NCBI RefSeq assembly: GCF_036850765.1
Contig: NC_089495.1
Span: 209,991,302 to 210,055,301 of the forward strand
Direction: 5' to 3'
Source of the DNA: Saccopteryx bilineata
Lineage: Eukaryota; Chordata; Mammalia; Chiroptera; Emballonuridae
DNA: 64,000 bases
Position numbers and translations under genes: made by a program. Numbering within the stretch: the stretch's first letter is position 1; the number at the start of each line of letters is the position of its first letter. Below are positions 21,746-33,841 of this stretch, one piece after another. The notes beneath the pieces were generated by a model that made no database searches, was not told the DNA's origin, and saw nothing but the letters and a program-made list of their open reading frames with translations.

Positions 21746-24374
21746 CGGTCCAGGCACGGCCCTGCCAGGTGGGTAGAGGACCAGGGCCGGTGTCTGAACT
21801 TGCGCTCTCAGGATCGACCTCCTTGATCCGATAGACCAAGGACCGTGAGGGCCACGTGCACCCAGGACCGTGTCAAGAGCCTGTCCCTTTCAGTCTCGAG
21901 CCCGGCCTTGCCTGCCCATGCGAGAAGCCCCGCCAGGCTCTCCGGGTCCATCGGGCAGGTGTCCGTGGCCCGTCCTGCGCTGAGCTGTGTGCCTTCTCCT
22001 TGGAGAGCTCGGGAGAAAGCCAGTTTAACTGCGTGCGCAGGTGTGACGAATACCCCAGCCAGCCACAGACAGGGGCAGGGGTGAGACAGATATTCAGATC
22101 AGTGGTGCTTATAGACAGGAACGCCATCTGTCACCTGTACGGTCCGGAGAGCTCCATGAGTTCTGGACCTGCCCCTCCCTGGACTCACAGCCCCCCCCCC
22201 CCCCCCGCCGGGGCAGTGACATTTTCGGAAAGGGCCAGCGTGGGTGTTGGGCCCCCGAGCCTGTCTCGGTCACCTCGGGCAGTTGCCAGGTCCCCCGTGC
22301 TTTCTGGGAGGAGTCCTGCGTCCCTGAGTCTGCACCTGTCACGAGGACGATCTTGGGACACAGCCCTCCCGGTGAGGCCGCCGTCGGCACAGCAGGAACG
22401 TGGGTCTAGTGAAAGTTAGCAACCTGGAGGAGCCCACGTGTCTGTCTTCTCCCCGCTGGCTGAGACCAGCCAGCCCAGGAAACTTCTCTCTCACGCGGCC
22501 CGGGGCGCAACCTCCCCTGTTTTCTGGCTCGGTGATTTTCCAGAGTCGAATCTTTCCTCTCCGGGCAGGAAGGACATTGAGCCACAAACAGCTCAACCAG
22601 AAACAGCTCTGCCCGGCCCGGGGTGTCAGGGCCACAGGTGCAGGAGCGGGATGTGACTCAGCAGCTCGAGGGGAGCGAGGGAAGTGGGCAGAGCAGGCGG
22701 GGGGGGGGGGCGGGGGGGGCATGGAGGGGGTGCTGCCGGCCCTGGTCCCTCTGGGCCCAGTCAGGGGAATGGAGCAGTCTGCCTCCCCCCCAGACCACGT
22801 GCCTTCACAGTAGCGGTGGTGCACACAGAACATTCCGTGGCAGGAGGCTCGTGGGGGCAGGGGTGCCTCCCTGGCCGAGGTGGGAGACAGGGCCACCAAG
22901 GTGACTCCTCCCGGCTCCCAGGTGGCAGGAAGGCTGGGGACGCAGAGGGGTCAGAAGGTGCAGGTCCTGCCCGTCAGCTCCGAGGTCTCCCTGTGAGCGT
23001 GGAGAGTGGCCGTGAGGCCTGGCTCTCTGTCCAGCTTCCCCGGAAAGGAGCCGTGAGCCAGACCCCAACACAGGGTCAAGGGTGACACTGACCCTGTGTC
23101 CTTCTCCACCCTCCTCAGGACACCTGGCAAGGCTCACCTCCCCTGCCCTGCGGGCGGGAGGGTCCAGTTGGGAAGTGACAGAAAGGGACCCATCGTCTCC
23201 CTCGGGCCCACTCCTCCCCCTGACCAGCGGTGGACAACGTCAGGCCCCGTGCATGGCCGGCTGGAACCGGGGCCTGCTCGTCACGGCATCGCAACCCGTC
23301 TGTGTGACCGTTACACCTCGGGACTGGGCTCGGCCTGGACGTAACACCGAGCCCTCTCTTCTAAGCAGCTTCCAGGCCATTCTGTCTTTGGATATTTTTA
23401 AGGGAAATGCTTTATTATTATCTAAATATGTCACTGTCAAAAAAGAGAAACGCCCACCCAAACCACACAGCTGCTGGTTCCACCAGACTCCGCGCACGAC
23501 GCCGTGGCAGGCCTGCGGTCCAGACCGGGAGCTCCTGCCTCCCTGGGTGTGTGTGTGTGTGGGGGGTCTGCAAGGAACACCAGCCCCCACCGCGTCCCTG
23601 CCAGCCACGGAAAGTTACAAGTCAGTCTGGAGAGAGCCCGGGGCGTGCACACGGGCCCCCAGCGCCCAGGCGTGCCTTCCGGAACCACCACACCTCCCCC
23701 TCTCCACCCCGGCCGGCCCCAGTCTTTGCCTTCCTCCCCAGAAATGGGGGCAGAGAAAAATTGAAATGCAAACCCACATTTCATCAGCTCGGCTTCCACT
23801 GCAGCCCCGGCGGTGGTGGCAATGAGTGTGCCTGTGAGGAGGGACAGGGGCTCGGTGCTTCAGCGAGGGGACGAGACCTGACCTGACCGTGTGGCCTCCG
23901 TGGCGCAGAGCAGGCTGATCCCGGGAAGGGAGTGAGAGCAAGCCTGTCCCTGTCCCTCGTCCCCCATGAGGCGGTGGTGAACTGCCACCGGCAGGGTAAA
24001 TCAGCTCTGCCTTGGGCAGTGACATCCCCAGTTTCTCTCCTTGGGTTTCACTTAGTGCTGCCCCAAACAGAAACACGGCAAAACACCACAGGAAGAGCAG
24101 GTCCTGGGCTGCCCACCCCACCCTCACCAGGGCGTCCAGCACAATAATAGCCTGGGGATGCAATTTCCTGGTCGGCCGGGCTGGGGGGTTGGGTCCTGCG
24201 GAGGAGGGGACAGGGACGGAGGAGGCCAGCCCAGCCCAGCCCTGGCCCCTAGCCGGGCAGGCGGGCAGGCGTGTGCAGCCAGGGGCGGTCCAGCTGGGGA
24301 CGCTGGCCGGGAAGCAGGAAGTCAGGAAGGGAAGGTGGGAAGGTGGGTCTGTGTGCGAGGGAGCAGCTGAGCCC

Positions 24375-24850
24375 CGCCCTTCCGTCCGTCCATCCGTCCG
24401 CCCGGGCCAAGTGGGGGCTGCTCACGTGCAGGACAGGAGTGGCAGGGTGAGGCCATGACCAGCAGGGTGGCCCTTCCGTCCGTCCGTCCGCCCGGGCCGT
24501 GGGGGGGCTGCTCACGTGGAGGACAGGAGCGGCAGGGTGAGGCCATGACCAGCAGGGTGGCCCTTCCGTCCGTCCATCCGTCCATTTGAGCCGTGTGGGG
24601 GCTGCTCACGTGCAGGACAGGAGTGGCAGGGTGAGGCCATGACCAGCAGGGTGGCCCTTCCGTCCGTCCGTCCGTCTGGGCCGAGTGGGGGCTGCTCACG
24701 TGGAGGACAGGAGTGGCAGGGTGAGGCCATGACCAGCAGGGTGGCCCTTCCGTCCGTCCGTCCGCCCGGGCCGTGGGGGGGCTGCTCACGTGGAGGACAG
24801 GAGTGGCAGGGTGAGGTCATGACCAGCAGGGTGGCCCTTCCCTCCTCCAC
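24375..24850. repeat. ~90-bp minisatellite, about 5 copies, each with CACGTG
   Basis: The segment CTCACGTGSAGGACAGGAG begins at about 24421, 24511, 24605, 24694 and 24784 (spacings 89-94 bp). Each is followed by GGCAGGGTGAGGCCATGACC and a (CCGT)n run of variable length. Confidence 0.9.
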
Positions 24851-24904
24851 GTGGCCTGGCGACGTCCCTCCTTGTCCCAGACCTCTCAGGGCCACGGAGG
24901 CTGA

Positions 24905-25035
24905 CGTCCCCGGGGTTCTCACAGGAGTTCAGTTCTGCTGCTTCACAAGTGGGGAAACTGAGGCTGTGTCATTCACCCCAAGCGGCTCAGGACGCCTGCG
25001 GGAGAGTCAGGACTGGGACCCGCACCCTTTGGCCT
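24905..25035 (+). repeat. Probable MIR remnant
   Basis: CACAAGTGGGGAAACTGAGG followed by a TCACCCCAAGC and AGTCAGGACTGGGACCC order, as in the MIR core and 3' part. Confidence 0.5.
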
Positions 25036-25570
25036 GTCGGTGTTGTCCTAAATGACCCACCAGCCAGGGCCGTCCGGGCTCCCCCCAGAGTCCAGCCTGC
25101 TGTGTGGCGGGCCACACTCTCCTCCTGCTGGGCCCCCACCCCCCACCGTCTGTCTCGGGGGGGGGGGGCATGCTGTCCTCCAGGCTTCCCGGGGTCGGTG
25201 GGACGCAGGGCATCCTCCTGGCTGCGGGCTCTCGCTGGCCTCTAACTTCACCTCCCCGGGGAGAGGTCAGCCGGCTTATTTCGGGCTTCCTGGGTTCTGT
25301 GGGCAGTGGCCAGGGTCACAGGGAAGGTGGTCTCCCCTCCGTGTCCCCGCCACCCTCCCCTTCAACCCCCACCCAGAAGGCCGCCCAGACCTGGTCCCAG
25401 ATAAAGGCCACCTGATTAGAAGAGATGACATCCCATTTCTCAGCGTCCTTGAGACCCAGAGGGCATGTCCAGTGGCTGCTCACTGTCCCCTCTGGGTGTC
25501 CAGCGGGCGTCTGGGAGCTGCTCCCACTCAGACACTTTGACTCCCACCCGGGCCTGTTTCCTCCCCTCCC
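25036..25570. other. Unique intergenic sequence
   Basis: No feature seen apart from a G run at about 25158-25168. Confidence 0.5.
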
Positions 25571-25582
25571 CCTCACCCACAG

Positions 25583-26262
25583 ATGACACCGTCTCCCTCG
25601 CCCACATCATCTCCCTTGCCCACAGACGACCCCGTCTCCCTCGCCCACAGACGACCCTGCCCCCTCGCCCACAGACGACCCGTCTCCCTCGCCCACAGAC
25701 GGCCCCATCTCCCTCGCACACAGACGATCCCATCTCCCTCGCCCACAGACGACCCCGTCTCCCTCGCCCACAGACGACCCCGTCTCCCTCGCCCACAGAC
25801 GGCCCCGTCTCCCTCGCACACAGAGGACCCCGCCCCCTCGCCCACAGACGGCCCCGTCTCCCTCGCACACAGACGACCCCGCCCCCTCGCCCACAGACGG
25901 CCCCGTCTCCCTCGCCCACAGACGGCCCCGTCTCCCTCGCCCACAGACGGCCCCGTCTCCCTCGCACACAGACGACCCCGTCTCCCTCGCCCACAGAAGA
26001 CCCCGTCTCCCTCGCCCACAGACGGCCCCGTCTCCCTCGCCCACAGACGGCCCCGTCTCCCTCGCACACAGACGACCCCGCCCCCTCACCCACAGACGGC
26101 CCCGTCTCCCTCGCCCACAGACGGCCCCGTCTCCCTCGCCCACAGACGACCCCGTCTCCCTCGCCCACAGACGATCCCGTCTCCCTCGCCCACAGACAAC
26201 CCCATCTCCCTCACCCACATCATCTCCCTCGCCCACAGACGACCCCGTCTCCCTCGCCCACA
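25583..26262. repeat. 24-bp minisatellite, about 28 copies
   Basis: Unit CCCGTCTCCCTCGCCCACAG plus ACGA or ACGG, with variants CGCCCCCTCGCC and CTCGCACACAG. The period is a multiple of three and no frame has a stop, giving open frames of 317-389 residues on both strands. They are repeat artefacts. Confidence 0.95.
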
Positions 26263-28457
26263 TCTGCTCGGGGCACGAGCACGCGGGTCCCGGGTTCAGC
26301 CGCCAGAGCAGCTCTGGGAGGTGCCGCCTTCTCTCCACCCCTCCTGCCCCACCCCTTCTTCCCTGACCTCCGTGTGTGTGTGTGCCCCGCCCCCACCCGT
26401 CCATCAAAGCGGGGACAGGGGGGACTGGACACACAGAAGGTGTGTGTCCACAGACCGGGCCATGCCGCTGGGCTCCGGGAGTCAGCCTGGGGCGCTCTTG
26501 CTCAGGGAGGTTCTGAACGGCAGGCGGGCGTCCCCCTTGGCTGAGCGAGGAGGGGGCCACCCCCCCTGCTTAACTCAACATCTAATGACCAGTGGCTCCG
26601 GGCCGGGCCGGGCTGGGCTCGGGGCAATGGAAGCTCTGAAAGGACTGGTGAGCAGCCAGTCTCTCTCCCCTGACCGACTGCAGCGGAGGACACGCTCTCA
26701 CGGCTGTCCTGAGCCTGGCTGTGTGAACACCTTTTCAAGTCTCTGCTTTTGATTTGGGGAGGGGGGTCGGATACCCAGAAGTGGGGGAGCCGGATGATGA
26801 GGTGATTCTGTGTCTAGTGTTTGAATGGCCCCCCGGCCGGTTCCCACAGCTGGCCATACCGTCTACATCCCCGTCTGTGGCGACTGCCCAGGGGTTTTTA
26901 AGAAGCCCAGAGGGTGGGGGATGGGTTTGGGGGTGAAGGGATGTGTTCTAGAGAGGTTCCCAGCCTCTCAGCCCTGCCTGGCCTGGCCGGAGCTGGCCCC
27001 CCCGTCGCTGGGACAAACCAGGATCCCACCTGGGTGGGTGGGCTTCCGGGGGAAAGGGCTCACTGGGATCATCGGAAAGGAGGGAACTTCTCCGTGAACA
27101 GCGGGGCCCAGGACGCCCGGCGGGCAGGTGGGCGGGCACCCTGGCCTCTCGTCTGAGAGCTCAGCTCCCCATCCGTCCGTCCATCCATCTGTCTGCTTGG
27201 GTCTCTCCCTAAAACCACTCTGGATTGCTCTGTGGGGTTGCCATGCTGGCCTGGGGCAGCCCCTTGTCCCCGAGGGTCACACCCCTAACCCATCCAGAAG
27301 CTGCCAGGGCCTCCCAGGGGGGGTGTGGTAGGTGGGGAGGGGGGGGACCCTGGCCTGGGAGTCGGGAGGGGGAGGAGTTTCCTGCTGAGGATGGGGGTGG
27401 GTAAGTGGAGGCTGGATGGAGCTGTGGTTGGAGCTGGGGAGACCTGGACGAGGAGGGGGCACAGGGGGAGGACGGGGGACACGGTCACACCGGGCACAGA
27501 GCCTGAGGGACACGTTGGATGGGGACGCAGGACAGCTCTGAGCCCGGGCGCGTGGGCCGGTGGGGGAGGGGGGAACGCAGCTTTTCCCCGGGGGGGGGGA
27601 CATGCTGACCGGGAGCCGTGTGGGTGCTGCCCGGCGCCCACCCGCCCGTGGGTGGCCATGTTCGGACGTACCAGCCGTGTGTGGGAGGTGATTGTGGCAC
27701 TAACTGTTGGGTGCAAGGCCCCCCCCTCCAGGGAGCTGGAGCAAGTGGAGAAATAAATAGCCCCTGCCTTGGGACAGGGGCCCATCTTACAGCGGCCCTC
27801 GTCCTGGGCTCGTCGTCCTGGGCTCGTCGTCCTGGGCTCGGCTGGTCACAGGGACAGTCTCTTCCTCCGACTGACTCCAGTGTTCTAGGCTGGGGCACTT
27901 GGCTTCTGGGGGTGCCAAGGCATGCTCTGAGACCTGGCCCTGCACCCCACTCCACCCCCGCCCGTGGACTGCATGAGACAAAGAAATGTGCCAGGGGCCA
28001 GGGGCCAGGGGACAGGACGGGCAAGGAGGCAGGGTGTGTCTCAGGGAGGCCTGGCCTGGCCGGGCCTGCATGCACGCGCGTGCGCGCGCACACACACACA
28101 CACACACGGGCCCCCTGGGCCCCCCCCACAAAGAGCCATGAGCCGCCCCACTTCCTGAGACAGCACCAGCGCTCTGGGCTCCGGAAATTGCGCTGGCTCC
28201 CCTAATCCCCTCGCTCCCGGGACTCGGAACATTCAGGCCTCTCCGTGACCCAGAAGGTCGTATCTCTTCCCCGCGATGGAAACGGAGGTTTTGCCAAAGG
28301 GGGGGGGGGCGTCCAGCAGCCCCGCCCACCCGATGCCAGCCACGGATTGTGGGGTCAGAGTATGAAAAGGTTTCCTCGCGGCTGAGTGAGCTCTGACGTT
28401 GTCCTTCACCTTCTCCGAGAACTCATCTGGGGCTGCCCGGCCCGGGGGGCCAGCATG
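26263..28457. other. Intergenic sequence
   Basis: Contains a three-copy 13-bp repeat (CGTCCTGGGCTCG) at about 27803-27841 and a (CA)n run at about 28086-28108. No gene supported. Confidence 0.5.
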
Positions 28458-28952
28458 TCCTGGGCCAGAGCAAGCCGGCCCACACCGCCTGTGGTCCTGG
28501 GAACCCCTCTTTCCTGGGCCAGAGCAAGCCGGCCCACGCCGCCTGTGGTCCTGGGAACCCCTCTTTCCTGGGCCAGAGCAAGCCGGCCCACGCCGCCTGT
28601 GGTCCTGGGAACCCCTCTTTCCTGGGCCAGAGCAAGCCGGCCCACGCCGCCTGTGGTCCTGGGAACCCCTCTTTCCTGGGTCAGAGCAAGCCGGCCCACG
28701 CCGCCTGTGGTCCTGGGAACCCCTCTTTCCTGGGCCAGAGCAAGCCGGCCCACGCCGCCTGTGGTCCTGGGAACCCCTCTTTCCTGGGCCAGAGCAAGCC
28801 GGCCCACGCCGCCTGTGGTCCTGGGAACCCCTCTTTCCTGGGCCAGAGCAAGCCGGCCCACGCCGCCTGTGGTCCTGGGAACCCCTCTTTCCTGGGCCAG
28901 AGCAAGCCGGGGCTCACCGCCTGTGGTCCTGGGAACTCGTGGCCCGGGCTCT
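28458..28952. repeat. 54-bp minisatellite, 9 copies
   Basis: CCTGTGGTCCTGGGAACCCC recurs every 54 bp from 28488 to about 28920. Copies are nearly identical; the first, fifth and last carry substitutions. The 54-bp period reads as an 18-residue repeat in frames on both strands, so the open frames are not evidence for a protein. Confidence 0.95.
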
Positions 28953-29270
28953 CTTGCCTGCCCCCAGGCAGGGTTTCTTGGAGATAACACAGACCCTCAG
29001 GCAAAGTCGCAGGTCTCAGCTGTTCCCACAAGGACGCTCTGGGCCCGAGGACCTCACTGGAGGCTTCGCCCTGCAGCTCCTGCTGTCCCTGTGCAAGCCA
29101 ACAGACCCCTCTGGCCCTCCACACTCGGTGGCCGCTGGGAGGAGACAGGGCGCACCCAGGGCTTGTGGCCCCCCTGCCTCAGTGCCCGGCGCACTGACTC
29201 CAAGGGACGGCCACATGGCAGTGAGCTGCCCGGTCTGTTTCAGCCGCCTCAGAGCCACTTCTCACGTCAA
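28953..29270. other. Unique spacer
   Basis: No feature recognised between two repeat blocks. Confidence 0.5.
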
Positions 29271-29271
29271 G

Positions 29272-30347
29272 ACCACACACACACACACACCACACACACA
29301 CACAACACACACACCACACACACAACACACACAACACACACCACACACACACCACACACACCACACACACACACAGAACACACACCACACACACACACAA
29401 CACACAACACACACACACACACAACACACACAACACACACCACACACACCACACACACACCACACACACCACACACACACACAGAACACACACCACACAC
29501 ACACACAACACACAACACACACACAACACACACCACACACACAACACACACACAGAACACACACCACACACACACACAACACACAACACACACACCACAC
29601 ACACAGAACACACACCACACACACACACAACACACAACACACACAACACACACACAGAACACACACACAGAACACACACACACCACACACCACACACACA
29701 ACACACACACACACAGAACACACACCACACACACACACAACACACAACACACACACAACACACACACACACACACCACACACACAGAACACACACCACAC
29801 ACACACACAACACACAACACACACACAACACACACCACACACACAACACACACACAGAACACACACCACACACACACACAACACACAACACACACACAAC
29901 ACACACCACACACACAACACACACACAGAACACACACACAGAACACACACACACCACACACCACACACACAACACACACAGAACACACAACACACACACA
30001 CAACACACAACACACACACAACACACAACACACACACAACACACACCACACACACAACACACACATCACACACACAACACACACAACACACACATCACAC
30101 ACAGAACACACACCACACACACACACAGAACACACACCACACACACAACACACACAGAACACACACACAACACACACCACACACACAGAACACACACACA
30201 ACACACACACATCACACACACAACACACACACAGAACACACACAACACACACACAACACACACACATCACACACATACACACACAACACACACATACACA
30301 CACAACACACACAACACACACACAACACACAGAACACACACACACAA
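29272..30347. repeat. 1.1-kb compound (CA)n block
   Basis: CACA runs with regular AACACA, CCACACA and CAGAACACA interruptions arranged as higher-order blocks; the same block order recurs several times between about 29370 and 29950. Threonine/histidine and cysteine/valine open frames of up to 692 residues arise from it and are not genes. Confidence 0.95.
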
Positions 30348-30633
30348 CCTGACCAGGCAGGGGCACAGCGGAGAGAGCATTGGACCGGGATGCAGAGGAC
30401 CCAGGTTCAAAACCCCGAGGTCATTGGTTTGAGCTCACCCTTGAGCCCCAGGTCACTGGCTTGAACAAGGGGTCACTGGCTCAGCTGTAGCCCCCTGGTC
30501 GAGGCCCATATGAGAAAGCAATCAATGAACAATTAAGGTGCCACAACAAAGAATCAATGTTCCTCATCTCTCTGCCTTCCTGCCTGTCTGTCCCTATCTG
30601 TCTCTCTCTCTCTCTGTCATAAAAAAAAAAAAA
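30348..30633 (+). mobile_element. tRNA-derived SINE (third bat SINE subtype)
   Basis: Starts CCTGACCAGGCAGGGGCACA, has the B-box-like GGTTCAAAACC, an internal repeated TCACTGGCTTGA / TCACTGGCTCAG segment, GAGAAAGCAATCAATGAACA, a (TC)n stretch and a terminal A run. It directly abuts the CA block at its 5' side. Confidence 0.8.
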
Positions 30634-33600
30634 GACCACATACCTTGGCCAGTGGCCAGCCTCCCAGCACTTCCTGAGAACTGCCGGGTGTGCCGGGTGG
30701 AAGCCGGCCACCGCCCAGTCTCAGCCGTCTCTGACTTAGAGGCCTGGGGGGGGGGGTCTGTTTCTCTGTTGGGAATTTGTCATCTCTGTTCCCAGGGGAG
30801 GGGGTCTCAGGCTCCCGCAACCCATTAGCCATCAGCCGGGTGGAATAGGGTTGTCCAGGGCGGCTGCTGAGGCTACCCTTCAAAGGTTGGGACGGTCATG
30901 GGTAGGGGAGGAAGGTGGACCAAGGGCTCAAGCCACAGACCAGCTTGCTCAGCCAGCCCCGTGTCCTGGTGACTCGGTGAGCATGGTTGGGAGGAAGGAG
31001 CCATCAAAAGTAGCAGTTCTGGGTCCACGACAGAGCCATTCCAAACAGAGGGCACACTGGAGGCAGGCTGTGGATGTCCAGGACATCTCCCCGGGCGATC
31101 ATGCCTCGAGAACATGCTTCCTCTCCTCCCTACCCTGTTGGACGGTAGGTGGCCAGCTTGCTGGAAGGATCTCCAGAAAACAAGCAGCCTTCCAGGCGTG
31201 AAGGGGAGGCCTATACCCATGGAACAGTGAAGAGCTACAGAGCCCAGAAATTTGGCAGGGTTGAGAGTTATGCATAGTCAGCAAAGGATGAAATTCTCCA
31301 GGGGAAGAGCACGGTGGGTGCAAAGGCACTGGGGCAGAATGTTTACGATACAAGGCGGGTCCTGGCAGGGGTGGCAGGGTGGGCCGGGGCAGGGGGCAGA
31401 GAGTCAGGCAGAGGGGGTTCTCTAGCCACAGCCAGAGAGAGACACAGCCGAGGACACTAAGCCAGGGAGAGTCGGGGTCAGAGGGGCCCGTGGGGCAGAG
31501 GCTAAGTGCAGGGCAGACCACGCTGCTCCGCGGGAGAAGCAGAGACCCCGCCTCCTGCAGCCTGTGACTGCCCCTTCCAGGGAGCACACTGTCGTGAGCA
31601 GCAGCTGCAGCTCGTGGCTCCCGGGGAGGGGGCAGCCCCGGGGCGAGGATGCCAGAGGCAGGGCCTCGAGGACAGTTTGCCGAGCTTCCCAACACAGTGG
31701 GACGCCGGGTAAGGCTAAACCGGGCCGCCAGTAACTGTGGATGACATGAATGTTCGTGCCCAGCGGACTCTCGCAAGGCAACTCCAGGTGGGTGGGCCGG
31801 GCGCGGGAGCCGGGCGGAAGGCTTGACGGGGCCCGTCTGGACGCCTGGCTGGGAGGTCCCGCGGCCGCCTGGGTCCCGTGTCTGAGGCTGAGGTAATGAC
31901 TCACCTACTGTGAGGTCCTTCTGGAATGTGAGGTCTCTGCCCAATGGACCTTGTGACCCCACCTCCACCCGCTGGGCAGGCCTGGACAGTACCGGGCGCC
32001 CTGTCCAGCTAGAACAGGTATTCGGCTCCTTGTAGGTGTCAGGCAGAGGGGCAGCCAGTGGGTCCACAGGGATGTCCAAACGACCCTCGTAGGGAAATGC
32101 CGGGTCTGGCTGAGGCCGGGCTCCGTGAGCCCCCGGAGACGGGCACAGCTCCTTGGTGCCACGAAGCTGCGGGCACAGAAGGGCCCCTCCCCACTCGGTC
32201 ACATCTGCCTCTCCTGGGACTTAGGGTGCTCCTCGGGGCTCAGAGCTGTCTGGTCAAGCAGGGAAGTCCAGACTGTCTTCTGCCCCAACCTCATCCCCAA
32301 CACCAGGCTCTGAGCAAAGCCACCTGCTCGTTGGTGGCTTCTACAGAAGACAGATACCGATAGCCGCTGCCCGCCCAGATGCCGGAGCTGGAGCCATCCT
32401 GGCGGGTGAGCCCTCAGAGCCTCGCTGTTCTCCCGGGCCCTGCTCAGCGCGGTTATCCCCTCGAGATTCATCCGTGCGCCCGTGACCCCCAGGAAGGTCT
32501 CCCCGTGACAGCATGCGGGAGAATGCTCGGGTCCGTGCGGTGGGGCGGGTTCCCCAGTTGCTGCGTTTCAAGGCGACAGAGACTGAAAAAGCCAGAGAGA
32601 GAACTGAAGCCCTCTCTCCCCAAAGCCCCGTTGCCGCGGGAGACGGCGTGAGGGACGGCAGGGACGGCTGGGACGGCTGTGGCCCGGAACGGGCTCCTCA
32701 CCATTCACTGGTTGCTGGTATCCAGACCTGTCCCCGGGCCTTTGGACAGAGCTGGTCAGGGTGCCAGCCCGGCGAGGCCACCGCATCCACTCACACGAGA
32801 GGCTAGCAAATAAGTGTGGGAGGGAGCGGGAAAGGCTGTTGGTGACGATGACAGCTCACCCCGGTGGCTCAGGCACCTGTGTGCACCCACCATGGTGCTC
32901 GGCGCTGCGAGAAGGGGAAACTGAGGCCCTGGGCGACAGTCAGCCAGTGGCCATGGAGTGCTCCAGAGCTCTTGGCCACACCCTGCTCTCTGGCCACACC
33001 CTGCTCTAAACGAGCTCTCCCCTCCTCGGGTAGGGTTGTGACTTTCAGGACAGAAACACTTTTTTAACCGTCTGTGGACGACCGAAGGGGACAACACTTT
33101 CCAGTCGTCCGTGTTGTCCCCTCACTTGACAATCTGACTCCCCGGTGAAGCCCCGCCTTCCAGGAAGTTTGAACTCCCAGGTGAGTCTCTTCCTGGGACC
33201 ACTCTGACCTCAGGCTCTTCTCTTCTTTGGTAAACCATGGACCCCACCGTCACCCACACCTGAACTGCACCGAGATAATCATCCCTCCCCTGAGCGTAGC
33301 ATCTAATAGACTGCAACAGCCCACGCACACCCACGCTCTGCCACCCGAGGACGCAGAGCTGTGCTCTGCCTTGATCAAGCCCAACTCTCCTTAACCACCA
33401 GCAATTTTTTTTTTTTCTTTCTCCAGAACCTCCGCTGAGGTCACAGCCTCAACGTGGGGCCCGATATGTCGTCATCATTTCCAAGACTTGGCGTCCCTGG
33501 GCATCGTCATGAGGTTGAAAAGTCCATCGTGGGGAGTCAACAAAGGAAGTGCACTGGCTGTTCCCCATGACTCAACTAATACATATGCAGAGGCACCAGA

Positions 33601-33790
33601 ATAGGAAGGGCCCCCAGACACTCCGCATCAACATGGGAGTTCTAAGCGTTCCTCACACACAGCATGGCCAGCCGGCCAAGGTCCTTTTTGGAGACCATGC
33701 CTGGTGGTTTCCCGGTTTCCTGGCCAGACCCCCAGGCTGGGAAGTCGAGTATCGGGGAGAGCCAGAAACCTGTCCCAGCCTCTGGAGAAA
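30634..33790. other. Intergenic sequence, no gene recognised
   Basis: A probable MIR near 32856-32945 (AAGGGGAAACTGAGGCCCTG) and a perfect hairpin at 33087-33121. The 367-residue minus frame at 31099-32202 has no recognisable domain. Confidence 0.55.
33087..33121. other. Perfect 11-bp hairpin
   Basis: GGGGACAACAC (33087-33097) and GTGTTGTCCCC (33111-33121) are exact reverse complements with a 13-base loop. The loop end GTCGTCC (33104-33110) also pairs with GGACGAC just upstream (33076-33082), so an alternative fold exists. Confidence 0.7.
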
Positions 33791-33791
33791 A

Positions 33792-33796
<5 letters not shown>

Positions 33797-33840
<44 letters not shown>
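33797..33840. repeat. (TC)n microsatellite
   Basis: About 44 bases of CTCT with two TTT interruptions. Confidence 0.95.

Positions 33841-33841
<1 letters not shown>

Larger units (their letters stand above)
20943..24370. other. Intergenic sequence, no gene recognised
   Basis: Contains a probable MIR at 21405-21530, a 19-bp repeat at 21631-21745 and C or G runs at 22191-22206 and 22699-22720. The other open frames are overlapping on both strands and show no recognisable domain. Confidence 0.55.

Noticed and set aside
25465..26752. 359- and 389-residue + frames and a 317-residue − frame
   Set aside because: 24-bp minisatellite artefacts, open on both strands.
28386..30464. 692- and 677-residue + frames
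   Set aside because: They run through the 54-bp minisatellite and the CA block; histidine/threonine repeats are microsatellite translation.
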